DNA from: CAYUYV01 sp050331455
GTDB lineage: Bacteria > Pseudomonadota > Alphaproteobacteria > JAJFIK01
Reading direction: 5' to 3'
DNA length: 13,932 nt
Assembly (NCBI GenBank): GCA_050331455.1
Contig: JBHJGV010000018.1
Location: 1-13,932 of the forward strand
Below, piece after piece: positions 1 through 7,400 of this stretch. Positions within the stretch are counted from its first letter, which is position 1, and each line of letters starts with the position of its first letter. Both the position numbers and the translations under genes were made by a program. The notes below the pieces were generated by a model, which worked only from the letters and a program-made list of their open reading frames with translations, made no database searches and was not told the origin of the DNA.

Positions 1-102
1 GGACCCCGCCCCCCGCAGCCACGGTCCCCGCAGCCACGGCCCCCCGAGCCACGACAACGCCGACCGTCCGCCGCGCATCCGCCCCAGCGGCAATCCGGTT
101 AA
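1..102 (+). other. possible 3' end of an upstream gene, Pro/Arg/Gln-rich tail
   Basis: Reading frame 1 is open from the window edge to a TAA at 100-102. It would encode a tail made almost only of Pro, Arg, Gln and Ser, including repeated PQPR-like blocks that come from the 15-bp DNA repeat at 11-55. Frames 2 and 3 are also open here, so the frame choice is weak. No domain is recognisable. The segment could be a disordered C-terminal tail or simply non-coding repeat DNA. Confidence 0.2.
11..55. repeat. 15-bp tandem repeat, 3 copies
   Basis: Two near-identical copies of CCCCGCAGCCACGGY (11-25 and 26-40) are followed by a diverged third (41-55). The 15-bp period keeps the reading frame, so it could lie in a coding tail. 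The array touches the left edge and may extend outside the window. Confidence 0.7.
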
Positions 103-210
103 AGTCCGGCGCGATATGTGTTTGGAATGCCGCGTTTCGGGTCCTTTCGCCCTCAAAGGCCAAGGAAAGCCGGGACAAGGCCGATCGCCGCGCGATAAGG
201 GAGAGTACGG

Positions 211-513
211 GTGAATTGGTTTTCGGGTCTCGTTTTTTTCGTGATCGTTTGGTGGGTGGTGCTGTTCACTGTGCTGCCCATCGGGGTGCGCAGTCAGCAG
301 GAGGCCGACGGCGTTTCCTGGGGCACGGAGCCCGGCGCGCCGGCCCGCAGCCGGATCCTGGTCAAATTCGCGGTCACCACTGGCCTGACCGCGTTGATCT
401 GGGCGAGTGTGTTCGTGGCTCTCGACCAGGGCGTGCTGAGCCTCGAAACATTCGACTTCATGCCCGGGCCGCCGACGCCGGTTTCCGTGACGGAGGGTCC
501 GGCGGGATCGTAA
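211..513 (+). CDS. DUF1467 family small inner-membrane protein
   Basis: This is a 100-residue protein starting at GTG 211, with a good ribosome site (AAGGGAGA, 197-204) six bases upstream. It has two hydrophobic segments, about residues 3-24 (aromatic-rich, WFSGLVFFVIVWW) and 49-71. Between them is a short polar loop with the RSQ-E motif and the G-x-EPGAPA stretch typical of DUF1467. The function of the family is unknown; it is mainly alphaproteobacterial. Its gene usually sits next to proS, lolC/lolD and dnaE, and the same neighbourhood is seen here except that proS is absent. A hairpin (GGATCG 505-510, CGATCC 519-524) wraps the stop codon but has no T tract. An overlapping ORF in another frame (216-548) has no family features and is a shadow. 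Confidence 0.88.
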   Translation: MNWFSGLVFFVIVWWVVLFTVLPIGVRSQQEADGVSWGTEPGAPARSRILVKFAVTTGLTALIWASVFVALDQGVLSLETFDFMPGPPTPVSVTEGPAGS

Positions 514-601
514 GGGAGCGATCCTCGTGGAGCGTCTTTGAGACTTGAGGCGCTGTTTGCAGCACGCTCGTCACGCAAGCGTCAGAGCCAAATTATCCAA
601 T

Positions 602-679
602 AGAACCAGCACTTTACGCGTGGTTCTTGAGCTCGTGGTTCTTGAGCTCGTGGTTCTTGGGCTCGTGGTTCTTGGGCTC
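602..679. repeat. 15-bp tandem repeat, 4 copies, with an inverted repeat at its left edge
   Basis: Four copies of GTGGTTCTTGRGCTC lie head to tail at 620-634, 635-649, 650-664 and 665-679. The first two have A and the last two have G at the variable position, which suggests pairwise duplication. Just upstream, AGAACCA (602-608) is the reverse complement of TGGTTCT in copy 1 (621-627), so a hairpin can form into the array. Any of the four repeat copies could pair with the upstream arm. Confidence 0.9.
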
Positions 680-974
680 CCGGACTTTGGAGACGGGCGA
701 GCTGCAGCGGGGATGCATCCGTCGGGGCCGAACCACCAGAGGCAGATCGGGGCGTTGGCATTTCAGCCGTTGCCCATGCCGCGCCGCATCTCCCGCGCCG
801 CATCTCCATGGCGCCCCAATGCCCTTTTTGAGATCAATTTGCTGAAATGAACCGGCATGCCCGGGCCTGGGATGCCGCAGCTCCGGGCCCGTGCCGCCAC
901 GGCTCAGGTCGGTCCGGCCTGGATGGCTCCCACCGGGGCGTGCGGCCCAGAAAGTTCGAAAATTTCGTGTAAGC

Positions 975-1010
975 AAAAAAAAAGGCAAGGATCGGAATAG
1001 GATCCTTGCC
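975..1010 (-). terminator. intrinsic terminator, minus strand
   Basis: The perfect 10-bp stem GGCAAGGATC (984-993) / GATCCTTGCC (1001-1010) has a 7-base loop. On the minus strand it is followed at once by nine T residues (complement of 975-983). On the plus strand the hairpin is followed by T8 only after seven bases (1018-1025), so it would be weaker in that direction. No minus-strand gene lies upstream of it within 9 kb, so any transcript it ends must start inside this intergenic region. Confidence 0.75.
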
Positions 1011-1103
1011 ATATTGGTTTTTTTTCTCGCATTCTTGTTGTGCGGTTGGGTCAACGCGCTGTTGCCCACCGCGCTTGATGGCGTTTCCTCCCTAAACTCA
1101 AAG

Positions 1104-1131
1104 CCACCCGTTCGTCGGGTGGTTTTTTTTT
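1104..1131 (+). terminator. intrinsic terminator, plus strand
   Basis: The stem CCACCCG (1104-1110) / CGGGTGG (1116-1122) has a TTCGT loop and is followed directly by nine T residues (1123-1131). It could end transcription from the DUF1467 gene, about 590 bp upstream, or from a small RNA starting in the intergenic region. Confidence 0.85.
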
Positions 1132-1690
1132 GCTTTAAAGCGAGGTTAGGCACGACACCCGGCCCTGTCACGAAAAAAACGCCGTCTTGCCAAGAAAAAA
1201 TGTGCATCTTTTGTGTGCGGTGCAAAAGAAACGGGGTGAAGCACCAAGTCAGTTTTGCGTCTGCGAAAAAGAAAGCGCTCAACGCCCATGCACAGGTGGG
1301 TGGCTCTTGAGCACTCAGGCTCCGGTTGGTCCCCTTGACCCTGTTTTCGTGACAATTGTGTTACGGGGTGGCGCGCCGTGTGCTTGGCTTTCCGTGCTTT
1401 TCCTTGGCCTCTCGGGCATGCCGGATCGGTCTTTTTGCGCCGCGCGGAATAAGGGGTGGGCAATCCCGTTTCTCGACCGCTTCCACGGTGCCCTCAATCT
1501 CGGCGTGCCGGTCCCGGCGCGCCCTGGCCGATCACGCGGTGGGTCACGGCCGTGTGCGTATCCGCCCCGGTCTCGCCCCAGTATGGCCTGCCCATAGCGT
1601 TCGGTGGCATGCTACATACGGAATCACGAAACGATGCGGTGAAGCGGACGCTGGGATGACGACGCGGCGTGAGTGGAACGGGTAGGCATT

Positions 1691-3202
1691 ATGGCGGGAC
1701 GGGATCGGGACCAGGATGGGAGGGGCGGCGGGCAAAAGCCGGAGACGGACGGAGGCGGCGAGGCCGGCCCATCCCTCGCGCCCTTTACGGATGATCTCCT
1801 GTTCAACGTCCAGGCCGCGGCGGCGGCGGATGGATCGGCTGCCGTGACGTCCGACGCCATGGATGGGCCGGCGCCCCGTGCGCCGTTGCCGCCGGCCCCT
1901 TCCGTTCCGGGCCAGAGCGGGACCGGTACCCGGCGGACCCGGCGCCGGCCGGCGCCTGTTTTTGCGCCCTTTGAATGGCTGATCGCATGGCGCTATCTGC
2001 GGGCCAAGCGCAAGGAGAACTTCGCGTCGATCATCACCGTGATTTCCTTCATGGGAATCATGTTGGGCGTGGCGGCCCTCATTACCGTCATGGCCGTGAT
2101 GAACGGATTTCGCAGTGACCTGATGGATCGCATCCTGGGTGTCAGCGGCCATGCCTATGTGCAGGCCTCCTACGGGCCTTTGAAGGACTATGACGCGATC
2201 GCCGCCGACATCCGCGGCGTGGCCGGCGTGACCCGCGCCGTGCCCGTCGTTGAGGGCGGCGTAATGGCCATGCGCGGCGGGCTCTTCAATTACGCCCTCG
2301 TGCGCGGCCTGCGCCAGGAGGATCTGCGCTCCCAGCCCCTGGTGTCCGAAAACATCATCGCCGGCAGCCTGGCGGATTTCGAGGGCGGCCGGGCCATCGC
2401 GATCGGCAGCCGAGCCGCCGCCAATTTCGGCGTCGGCGTCGGCGATCGCATCACCCTGGTCGCGCCCGGCGGAGCGGCGACGCCCTTCGGTACGGCTCCG
2501 CGCCAAAAGGGCTACCGGATCGTCGCCATATTCGAAGTGGGCATGTCCCAGTTCGACGAGTCCTTCATCTTCATGCCTCTGGAGCAGGCCCAGCTCTATT
2601 TCAACAAGGGCGACGGCATCACCAAGATCGACATCATGGTGGAACGGCCCGATGACGTGAAACGCTATCGCCTGCCCATTCTGGAGGCGGGCGGCAGCGG
2701 GATCCGCGTGGTCGACTGGCAGCAGGTGAATGCCACCCTGTTCGGGGCGCTGCAGGTGGAGCGCAATGTGATGTTCATCATCATGGGCCTGATCATCATC
2801 GTTGCGGCGCTGAACATCATTTCGGGCCTCGTGATGCTGGTGAAGGACAAGGGGCGGGACATTGCCGTCCTGCGCACCATGGGCGCAACCAGCGGCTCGG
2901 TGCTGCGCATCTTTCTGATCGCCGGAGCATCCGTCGGCGTGGTCGGCACCCTGGCTGGGTTCGGCCTCGGGCTGCTGCTGTGCACCTATATCGAGCCCAT
3001 CCGCCAGTTTCTGTCCTATGTTCTGCAATCGGAACTGTTCCCGCCGGACATCTATTTCCTCAACAAAATGGTGGCGGAAATCAACAATGGCGAAGTGACG
3101 GCCGTGCTGATTTTCGCCCTCGCCCTGTCGCTGCTCGCGCCTCTTTATCCTGCCTGGCGGGCGGCGCGGCTCGATCCCGTCGACGCCCTGCGCTACGAAT
3201 GA
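1691..3202 (+). CDS. lolC: lipoprotein-releasing ABC transporter permease (LolC/LolE family)
   Basis: Inner-membrane permease that works with the LolD ATPase to extract mature lipoproteins from the inner membrane and pass them to LolA. The family core begins at FAPFEWLIAWRYLRAKRKE. It has a first membrane span at about residues 112-137, a large periplasmic domain, three C-terminal spans (about 358-380, 405-428, 470-488), and the usual ending ARLDPVDALRYE. Only one permease gene is present, so a homodimeric LolF-like arrangement is likely. Start: ATG 1691 has a weak GGGTAGG site upstream; GTG 1673 and ATG 1859 are in-frame alternatives. With 1691 the protein has 503 residues, against about 415 for typical members, because of a Pro/Ala/Gly-rich N-terminal extension of about 90 residues. 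lolD follows in the same direction. Confidence 0.93.
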   Translation: MAGRDRDQDGRGGGQKPETDGGGEAGPSLAPFTDDLLFNVQAAAAADGSAAVTSDAMDGPAPRAPLPPAPSVPGQSGTGTRRTRRRPAPVFAPFEWLIAWRYLRAKRKENFASIITVISFMGIMLGVAALITVMAVMNGFRSDLMDRILGVSGHAYVQASYGPLKDYDAIAADIRGVAGVTRAVPVVEGGVMAMRGGLFNYALVRGLRQEDLRSQPLVSENIIAGSLADFEGGRAIAIGSRAAANFGVGVGDRITLVAPGGAATPFGTAPRQKGYRIVAIFEVGMSQFDESFIFMPLEQAQLYFNKGDGITKIDIMVERPDDVKRYRLPILEAGGSGIRVVDWQQVNATLFGALQVERNVMFIIMGLIIIVAALNIISGLVMLVKDKGRDIAVLRTMGATSGSVLRIFLIAGASVGVVGTLAGFGLGLLLCTYIEPIRQFLSYVLQSELFPPDIYFLNKMVAEINNGEVTAVLIFALALSLLAPLYPAWRAARLDPVDALRYE

Positions 3203-3268
3203 CCGATGCGGGGCCGTCCCGCCTGTTCTGACGATCCCTCTGTCCTGAAGATCCAAGGACCCGCCGCC

Positions 3269-4057
3269 ATGACCGAACGCCCTGATGCCATGACCGACCC
3301 GTACCCCGTGGACGACGAGGGACCGGCCGGACCGCGCGGCGGCGTGGAGCCGATCCTTGAATTGCGCGGGGTGTTCCGCTTCTTCCACCAGGGGCGGGCC
3401 AAACTCGAAGTCCTGAAGGGCGCCCGGCTTGCGCTTTATCCCGGCGAAATCGTCGCCCTGATCGGGCCGTCCGGATCGGGTAAGTCCTCCCTGCTCCATA
3501 TCGCCGGGCTTTTGGAAAAGCCGACGGCCGGCCATGTGCTGCTCCATGGGCGCGATTGCGTGCCCCTGTCGGATGCGGAAAAAACCCGTATCCGTCGCGA
3601 GAATATCGGCTTCGTCTATCAGTTCCACCAGCTTCTGCCGGAGTTCACGGCGCTGGAAAATGTCGTGCTGCCCCAGCTCATCGCCAATGTGCCCCAGGCC
3701 ACAGCCGAGGCCGAGGCGTTCCGTCTGCTGAAGTCCTTGGGCCTTGCTGAGCGGGTCCACCACCGCCCCACCCAACTCTCCGGCGGGGAGCAGCAGAGGG
3801 TGGCCACCGCGCGGGCCCTGGCCAATCATCCCGAAGTGCTGCTGGCGGACGAGCCGACGGGCAATCTCGATCCGCGCACGGCCGGCGCCGTGTTCGATGC
3901 CCTGCTGAATACGGTCCGCCAGGAACGGCGCGCGGCTGTGATCGCCACCCACAATTTTGACCTTGCCGGCCGCATGGATCGCACGGTCGTGCTACGGGAC
4001 GGCAAGCTGCTGGATTCTCGGCACGGCATCATTCCCCTGGACTCGGTCGACCCCTGA
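3269..4057 (+). CDS. lolD: lipoprotein-releasing system ATP-binding protein LolD
   Basis: ABC ATPase that powers lipoprotein release, acting on the cytoplasmic face with the permease encoded just upstream. It shows Walker A GPSGSGKS (residues 66-73), the ABC signature LSGGEQQRVA (from 170), Walker B VLLADEPTGNLD (from 190) and the switch histidine in ATHNFD. At 262 residues it is slightly longer than usual because of about 30 acidic, Pro-rich residues before the first strand. ATG 3269 was chosen because AAGGAC (3255-3260) lies eight bases upstream; the farther in-frame ATG at 3206 has no ribosome site, and ATG 3290 is another option. It starts 66 bp after the lolC stop, so the two are probably one operon. 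Confidence 0.95.
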   Translation: MTERPDAMTDPYPVDDEGPAGPRGGVEPILELRGVFRFFHQGRAKLEVLKGARLALYPGEIVALIGPSGSGKSSLLHIAGLLEKPTAGHVLLHGRDCVPLSDAEKTRIRRENIGFVYQFHQLLPEFTALENVVLPQLIANVPQATAEAEAFRLLKSLGLAERVHHRPTQLSGGEQQRVATARALANHPEVLLADEPTGNLDPRTAGAVFDALLNTVRQERRAAVIATHNFDLAGRMDRTVVLRDGKLLDSRHGIIPLDSVDP

Positions 4058-4110
4058 TTTTCCCGCAGCCCGTTCGTCCACAGCCCGTTCTCTCACAGTC
4101 GGGCCGCTTG

Positions 4111-4125
4111 GAACAAGAATAGAAC
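4111..4125. promoter_or_regulatory. LexA operator (SOS box), alphaproteobacterial type
   Basis: GAACAAGAATAGAAC is an exact match to the alphaproteobacterial LexA site GAAC-N7-GAAC (GTTC-N7-GTTC on the other strand), with an A/T-rich spacer as in known sites. It lies five bases upstream of a TTGACG -35 element, 109 bp upstream of the small membrane protein start and 301 bp upstream of dnaE. LexA binding here would repress this promoter until DNA damage. No other exact match was noticed in the window. Confidence 0.78.
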
Positions 4126-4129
4126 ACTC

Positions 4130-4158
4130 TTGACGGGCCTGGAACAAAGCGGCAACAT
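4130..4158 (+). promoter_or_regulatory. predicted SOS promoter with a second, imperfect LexA box
   Basis: The -35 element is TTGACG (4130-4135, in the context CTTGACGG favoured in alphaproteobacteria). The -10 is poorly defined, around CAACAT to CATATT (4153-4161). A second box, GAAC-AAAGCGG-CAAC (4142-4156), has one mismatch in the right half. It starts exactly 31 bp after the first box, three helical turns, so LexA dimers could sit on the same face of the DNA on both sides of the -35. This also argues against using the in-frame TTG at 4130 as a translation start, because it lies inside the promoter. Confidence 0.5.
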
Positions 4159-4219
4159 ATTCCCGTGGTGGGCGCTCTTGGTCCGCTCGGCGAAATGCGG
4201 AAAACGCGGGGAGACTCAG

Positions 4220-4366
4220 ATGATGATCGGGCATGACATGGGGCGACGCATGGCCATGGTTCAGGCGAATCCGGGCTCGGTGCTGCGGGACTTTTTCACG
4301 GCCGTGGCGCTCCTCGCGGTTCTGACCGCCTTGACGCTCTATACAGGGCCGGGCCCTGCGCTGTGA
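4220..4366 (+). CDS. small single-span membrane protein, predicted SOS-induced
   Basis: A 48-residue protein starting at ATG 4220 (a second ATG follows directly at 4223), with GGGGAGA (4208-4214) upstream. The N-terminal half is polar and basic (HDMGRRM). Residues about 24-43 form one hydrophobic span (TAVALLAVLTALTLY), and the C terminus is short and ends in GPGPAL. This is a bitopic inner-membrane topology, probably N-in. It is the first gene after a LexA operator and lies 45 bp before dnaE without a terminator. No family is recognised. By size, topology and SOS control it resembles SidA, the small damage-induced division inhibitor of Caulobacter, but I see no sequence match I can state. 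A toxin-like role or a non-functional leader are alternatives. Confidence 0.65.
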   Translation: MMIGHDMGRRMAMVQANPGSVLRDFFTAVALLAVLTALTLYTGPGPAL

Positions 4367-4411
4367 CGGCGGGTGGCTTTCGATGGGTCTTTTGAGGGAT
4401 AAGGTGACCGG

Positions 4412-7400
4412 ATGACGGAGACGGCGGCGGGCAGCGGGGCACAGAGAGCCGGTTTCGTGCATTTGCGCCTCCACACGGCCTATTCCCTCCTGGAAGGGGC
4501 CATGCGGATCAAATCCATTGCCGGGCTGTGCCGCGATCAGGGCATGCCGGCCGTGGCCATGACCGATTCGGGAAATCTGTTCGGGGCCTTCGAGTTTTCC
4601 CAGGCTGTCGCCGGTGGCGGGGTGCAACCCATTATCGGCTGTACCCTGACCGTCGATGTCAGCGCCTGCCTGGAGGAGGGACGGGGCCTCAAGGCGCGCC
4701 ACGAGGGGACCGGGCCGGAGGCCCAGATCGCCATGGCGCGCATTGCTCTGCTGGTGAAGGACGAGGAGGGCTGGCTCAATCTTTCGGCCCTGTCGAGCAA
4801 GAGCTATCTTGAGACAAGCGAGACCGAGGATCCCCATGTCACCCTCGATATGCTGGCGGCCCATCAGGCCGGGCTGATCGCGCTCACCGGCGGTCCGGAC
4901 GGGCCGGTCAACCGGCTCATCGTGGCCGGGCGCAGCAAGGAAGGTGCGGCCGTCCTCGATCGGCTGGCCGAGATATTCGCAGACCGGCTCTATGTGGAGC
5001 TCCAGCGCCACGGTCTGCCGGCCGAGGACGAGGCCGAAACCCATCTCGTGCCCTGGGCCTATGAGCGGGACTTGCCACTGGTCGCGACCAACCAAGTCTA
5101 TTTTCCCGAACGGGACATGTATGAGGCCCACGACGCGCTGATCTGCATCGCCGCCGGGGCCTATGTCATCCAGCAGGATCGGCGCCGTCTGACGGCGGAG
5201 CATTATTTCAAAACACCGGAAGAAATGTCGGCGCTGTTTTCCGATCTGCCCGAAGCCATCGAGAACACGGTGGTCATCGCCCGGCGCTGCGCGTTCCGGG
5301 TCAAGAAACACAAGCCCATTCTGCCGGCCTTCGAAATTGGCGAAGGGCGGGACACGGCGGAGGAACTCCGCCACCAGGCCTCGGAAGGGCTCAAACGCCG
5401 CATGGCCGACAAGGGCACCCATGGGGCACCGGAGCGCTATTGGGATCGTCTGGATTATGAACTGGGCGTGATCACCCGCATGGGGTTCGAGGGCTATTTC
5501 CTGATCGTGTCCGATTTCATGAAGTGGGCCCGGGCCCGGAACATTCCCATCGGGGTGCGCGGCTCCGGCGCGACCTCGATCGTGGCCTGGTGCCTCGATA
5601 TCACCAATCTGGACCCGCTGCGTTTCGACCTCGTTTTCGAGCGTTTTCTCAATCCCGAGCGGGTGTCCATGCCCGATTTCGACATCGATTTCTGCCAGGA
5701 TCGCCGGCAGGAGGTGATCGAATATGTGCAGGGCAAATACGGGGCCGACAAGGTCGCCCAGATCATCACCTTCGGGACGCTCCAGGCCCGGGCCGTGGTG
5801 CGAGATGTGGGCCGGGTGCTGCAAATGCCCTACGGCCAGGTGGACCGCATCTGCAAGATGATCCCCAATCCGCCGGGCAAGGCCGTGAAACTCTCCAAGG
5901 CCATCGAGGACGAGCCGCGGCTCCAGGCCATGATTGAGGAAGAGGATGCGGTCAGGGCCCTGATCACCATGGCCCTGAAGCTGGAAGGGCTCTACCGCCA
6001 TGCCTCGACCCATGCGGCGGGCCTCGTGATCGGCGACAAAACGCTCCATGAACGCGTGCCCCTCTACCGCGATCCGCGGGCGGACATGCCGGTCACCCAG
6101 TTCCATTTCAAGGATGCCGAAAGCGTCGGCCTGGTGAAGTTCGATTTTCTCGGGCTCAAGACTCTCACCGTCATTGCCAAGACGGAAGAACTGCTACAGC
6201 GCCGGGGCATCGAACTGAACACCCAGGACCTGGAATTTGATGACGTGCGCACCTTCGAGATGCTGGCACGGGGCGATTCCATTGGTGTGTTCCAACTTGA
6301 AAGCTCGGGCATGCGGGACCTGTTGCGCAAGATGAAGCCGGACCGCATCGAGGATCTGATCGCCCTGGTGGCGCTCTACCGTCCCGGGCCCATGGAGAGC
6401 ATTCCCAAATACATCGCCTGCAAACACGGCCGGGAAGAGCCCATCTATCTTCATCCGCTGCTCGAGCCGATCCTTGAGGAGACCTTCGGTGTCATGACGT
6501 ATCAGGAGGACGTCATGCAGATCGCCCGGGACCTGGCGGGCTACAGCCTGGGAGAGGCTGACCTGCTGCGCCGGGCCATGGGCAAGAAGATCCAGGCGGA
6601 GATGGCCAAGCACCGGGTCAAATTCGTCGAAGGGTCCGCCGCGAATGGGGTGAGCCCGGAGATTGCCGAACAGATCTTCGAACAGGCCGCGAAATTCGCC
6701 GGCTACGGCTTCAACAAAGGCCACGCCGCCGCCTATGCCCAGGTCGCCTATCAAACCGCTTATCTGAAAGCGAATTATCCCGTGGAGTTCCTGTCGGCCT
6801 CCATGACCCTCGATATGGAGCGGACGGACCGGTTGGCCGTTTTCCGTCAAGAGGCGGAGCGCCTCGACATCCCGGTCGTTCCGCCGGACGTGAACCGGTC
6901 GGAAGTGGACTTCGTCAATGCCGTCGACGATGACGGCAAACCGGTCATCCTCTATGCGCTGGCGGCCTTGAAGACTGTGGGCCGGGCGGCCATGGACCAT
7001 CTGGTCGCCGTGCGATCGGACGGCGGACCGTTTCGCGATCTCGGCGATTTCGCCCATAGGATCGATCCGCGCTTCATCAACAAAAGGGCTGTGGAGGGTC
7101 TCGCCAAGGCGGGGGCCTTCGACGCGCTGGAAGAAGACCGCGCCCGGGTCCATGCGGGTGCGGACAGGGTCGTCCAGGCCGCGGCCGCCGCCCTCGACGA
7201 GCGGGCCCAGGGCCAGGCCAATCTGTTCGCCGGGACGGCCATGGTGCCCGAGCCCTTGACGCTGCCCATGGCCGAAAGCTGGAGCGGTCCGGACCAGTTG
7301 CGCCATGAACTGGAGATCGTCGGTTTTTATCTCTCCGGCCACCCCCTGGAGGAGCATGCCAAGACCCTGCGCCGGGCCGGTGTCCAGGCCTTCGCCGAGT

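Larger units (their letters stand above)
975..1131. ncRNA. candidate structured small-RNA locus, three hairpins, strand unresolved
   Basis: Three hairpins follow one another: 984-1010 (10-bp perfect stem), 1042-1072 (about 12 bp with two single-base bulges), and 1104-1122 (7-bp stem). The locus is bounded by A9 (975-983) on the left and T9 (1123-1131) on the right. Either strand would therefore give an RNA ending in a textbook intrinsic terminator. On the plus strand the last linker carries CCTCCCT (1087-1093), an anti-Shine-Dalgarno-like motif just before the terminator, as in many trans-acting small RNAs. On the minus strand a possible promoter lies at 1143-1171 (GTGACA, 17 bp, TAACCT), which would give an RNA of about 160 nt. 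No named RNA family is recognised and expression is inferred only. Confidence 0.35.
514..1690. other. long gene-free intergenic region between the DUF1467 gene and lolC
   Basis: About 1.18 kb without a convincing coding region on either strand. The short ORFs here lack ribosome sites, are rich in Arg, Pro and Lys, and change composition at every A or T run. Recognisable items are a 15-bp minisatellite (620-679), a 14-bp direct duplication GCGCCGCATCTCCC (781-807), a three-hairpin module with terminators on both sides (975-1131), the palindrome GCTTTAAAGC (1132-1141), and a hairpin with arms GCTCAA (1277-1282) and TTGAGC (1307-1312). Base composition is uneven, with A and T runs of 6-9 at 975-1270 in otherwise GC-rich DNA. 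No tRNA, 4.5S, 6S or RNase P RNA could be recognised. I see no trace of proS, which often occupies this position in related genomes. Confidence 0.75.

Noticed and set aside
231..1181. 14-nt inverted match between CGTTTTTTTCGTGA (231-244) and 1168-1181
   Set aside because: It is largely a T run, one copy lies inside a coding region, and there is no further symmetry; chance is likely.
614..1282. 222-residue minus-strand ORF ending in E-(P/L)-K-N-H repeats
   Set aside because: The peptide repeat is only the translated 15-bp minisatellite; the ORF passes through both terminators and has no start signal.
514..1690. Degraded proS, tRNA or known housekeeping RNA in the long gap
   Set aside because: No prolyl-tRNA synthetase motifs, tRNA T-loop or signature of 4.5S, 6S, tmRNA or RNase P RNA was found in any frame or strand.
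1544..3952. 802-residue open frame on the minus strand
   Set aside because: It lies antisense to lolC and lolD, has the His/Gly/Asp-rich composition of a GC-rich shadow frame, and shows no domain.
4130..4219. Longer 78-residue version of the small membrane protein starting at TTG 4130
   Set aside because: That start lies within the predicted -35 element and LexA-controlled promoter; ATG 4220 has a proper ribosome site.
3992..6106. 704-residue open frame on the minus strand
   Set aside because: It is antisense to dnaE with shadow composition and no recognisable family.
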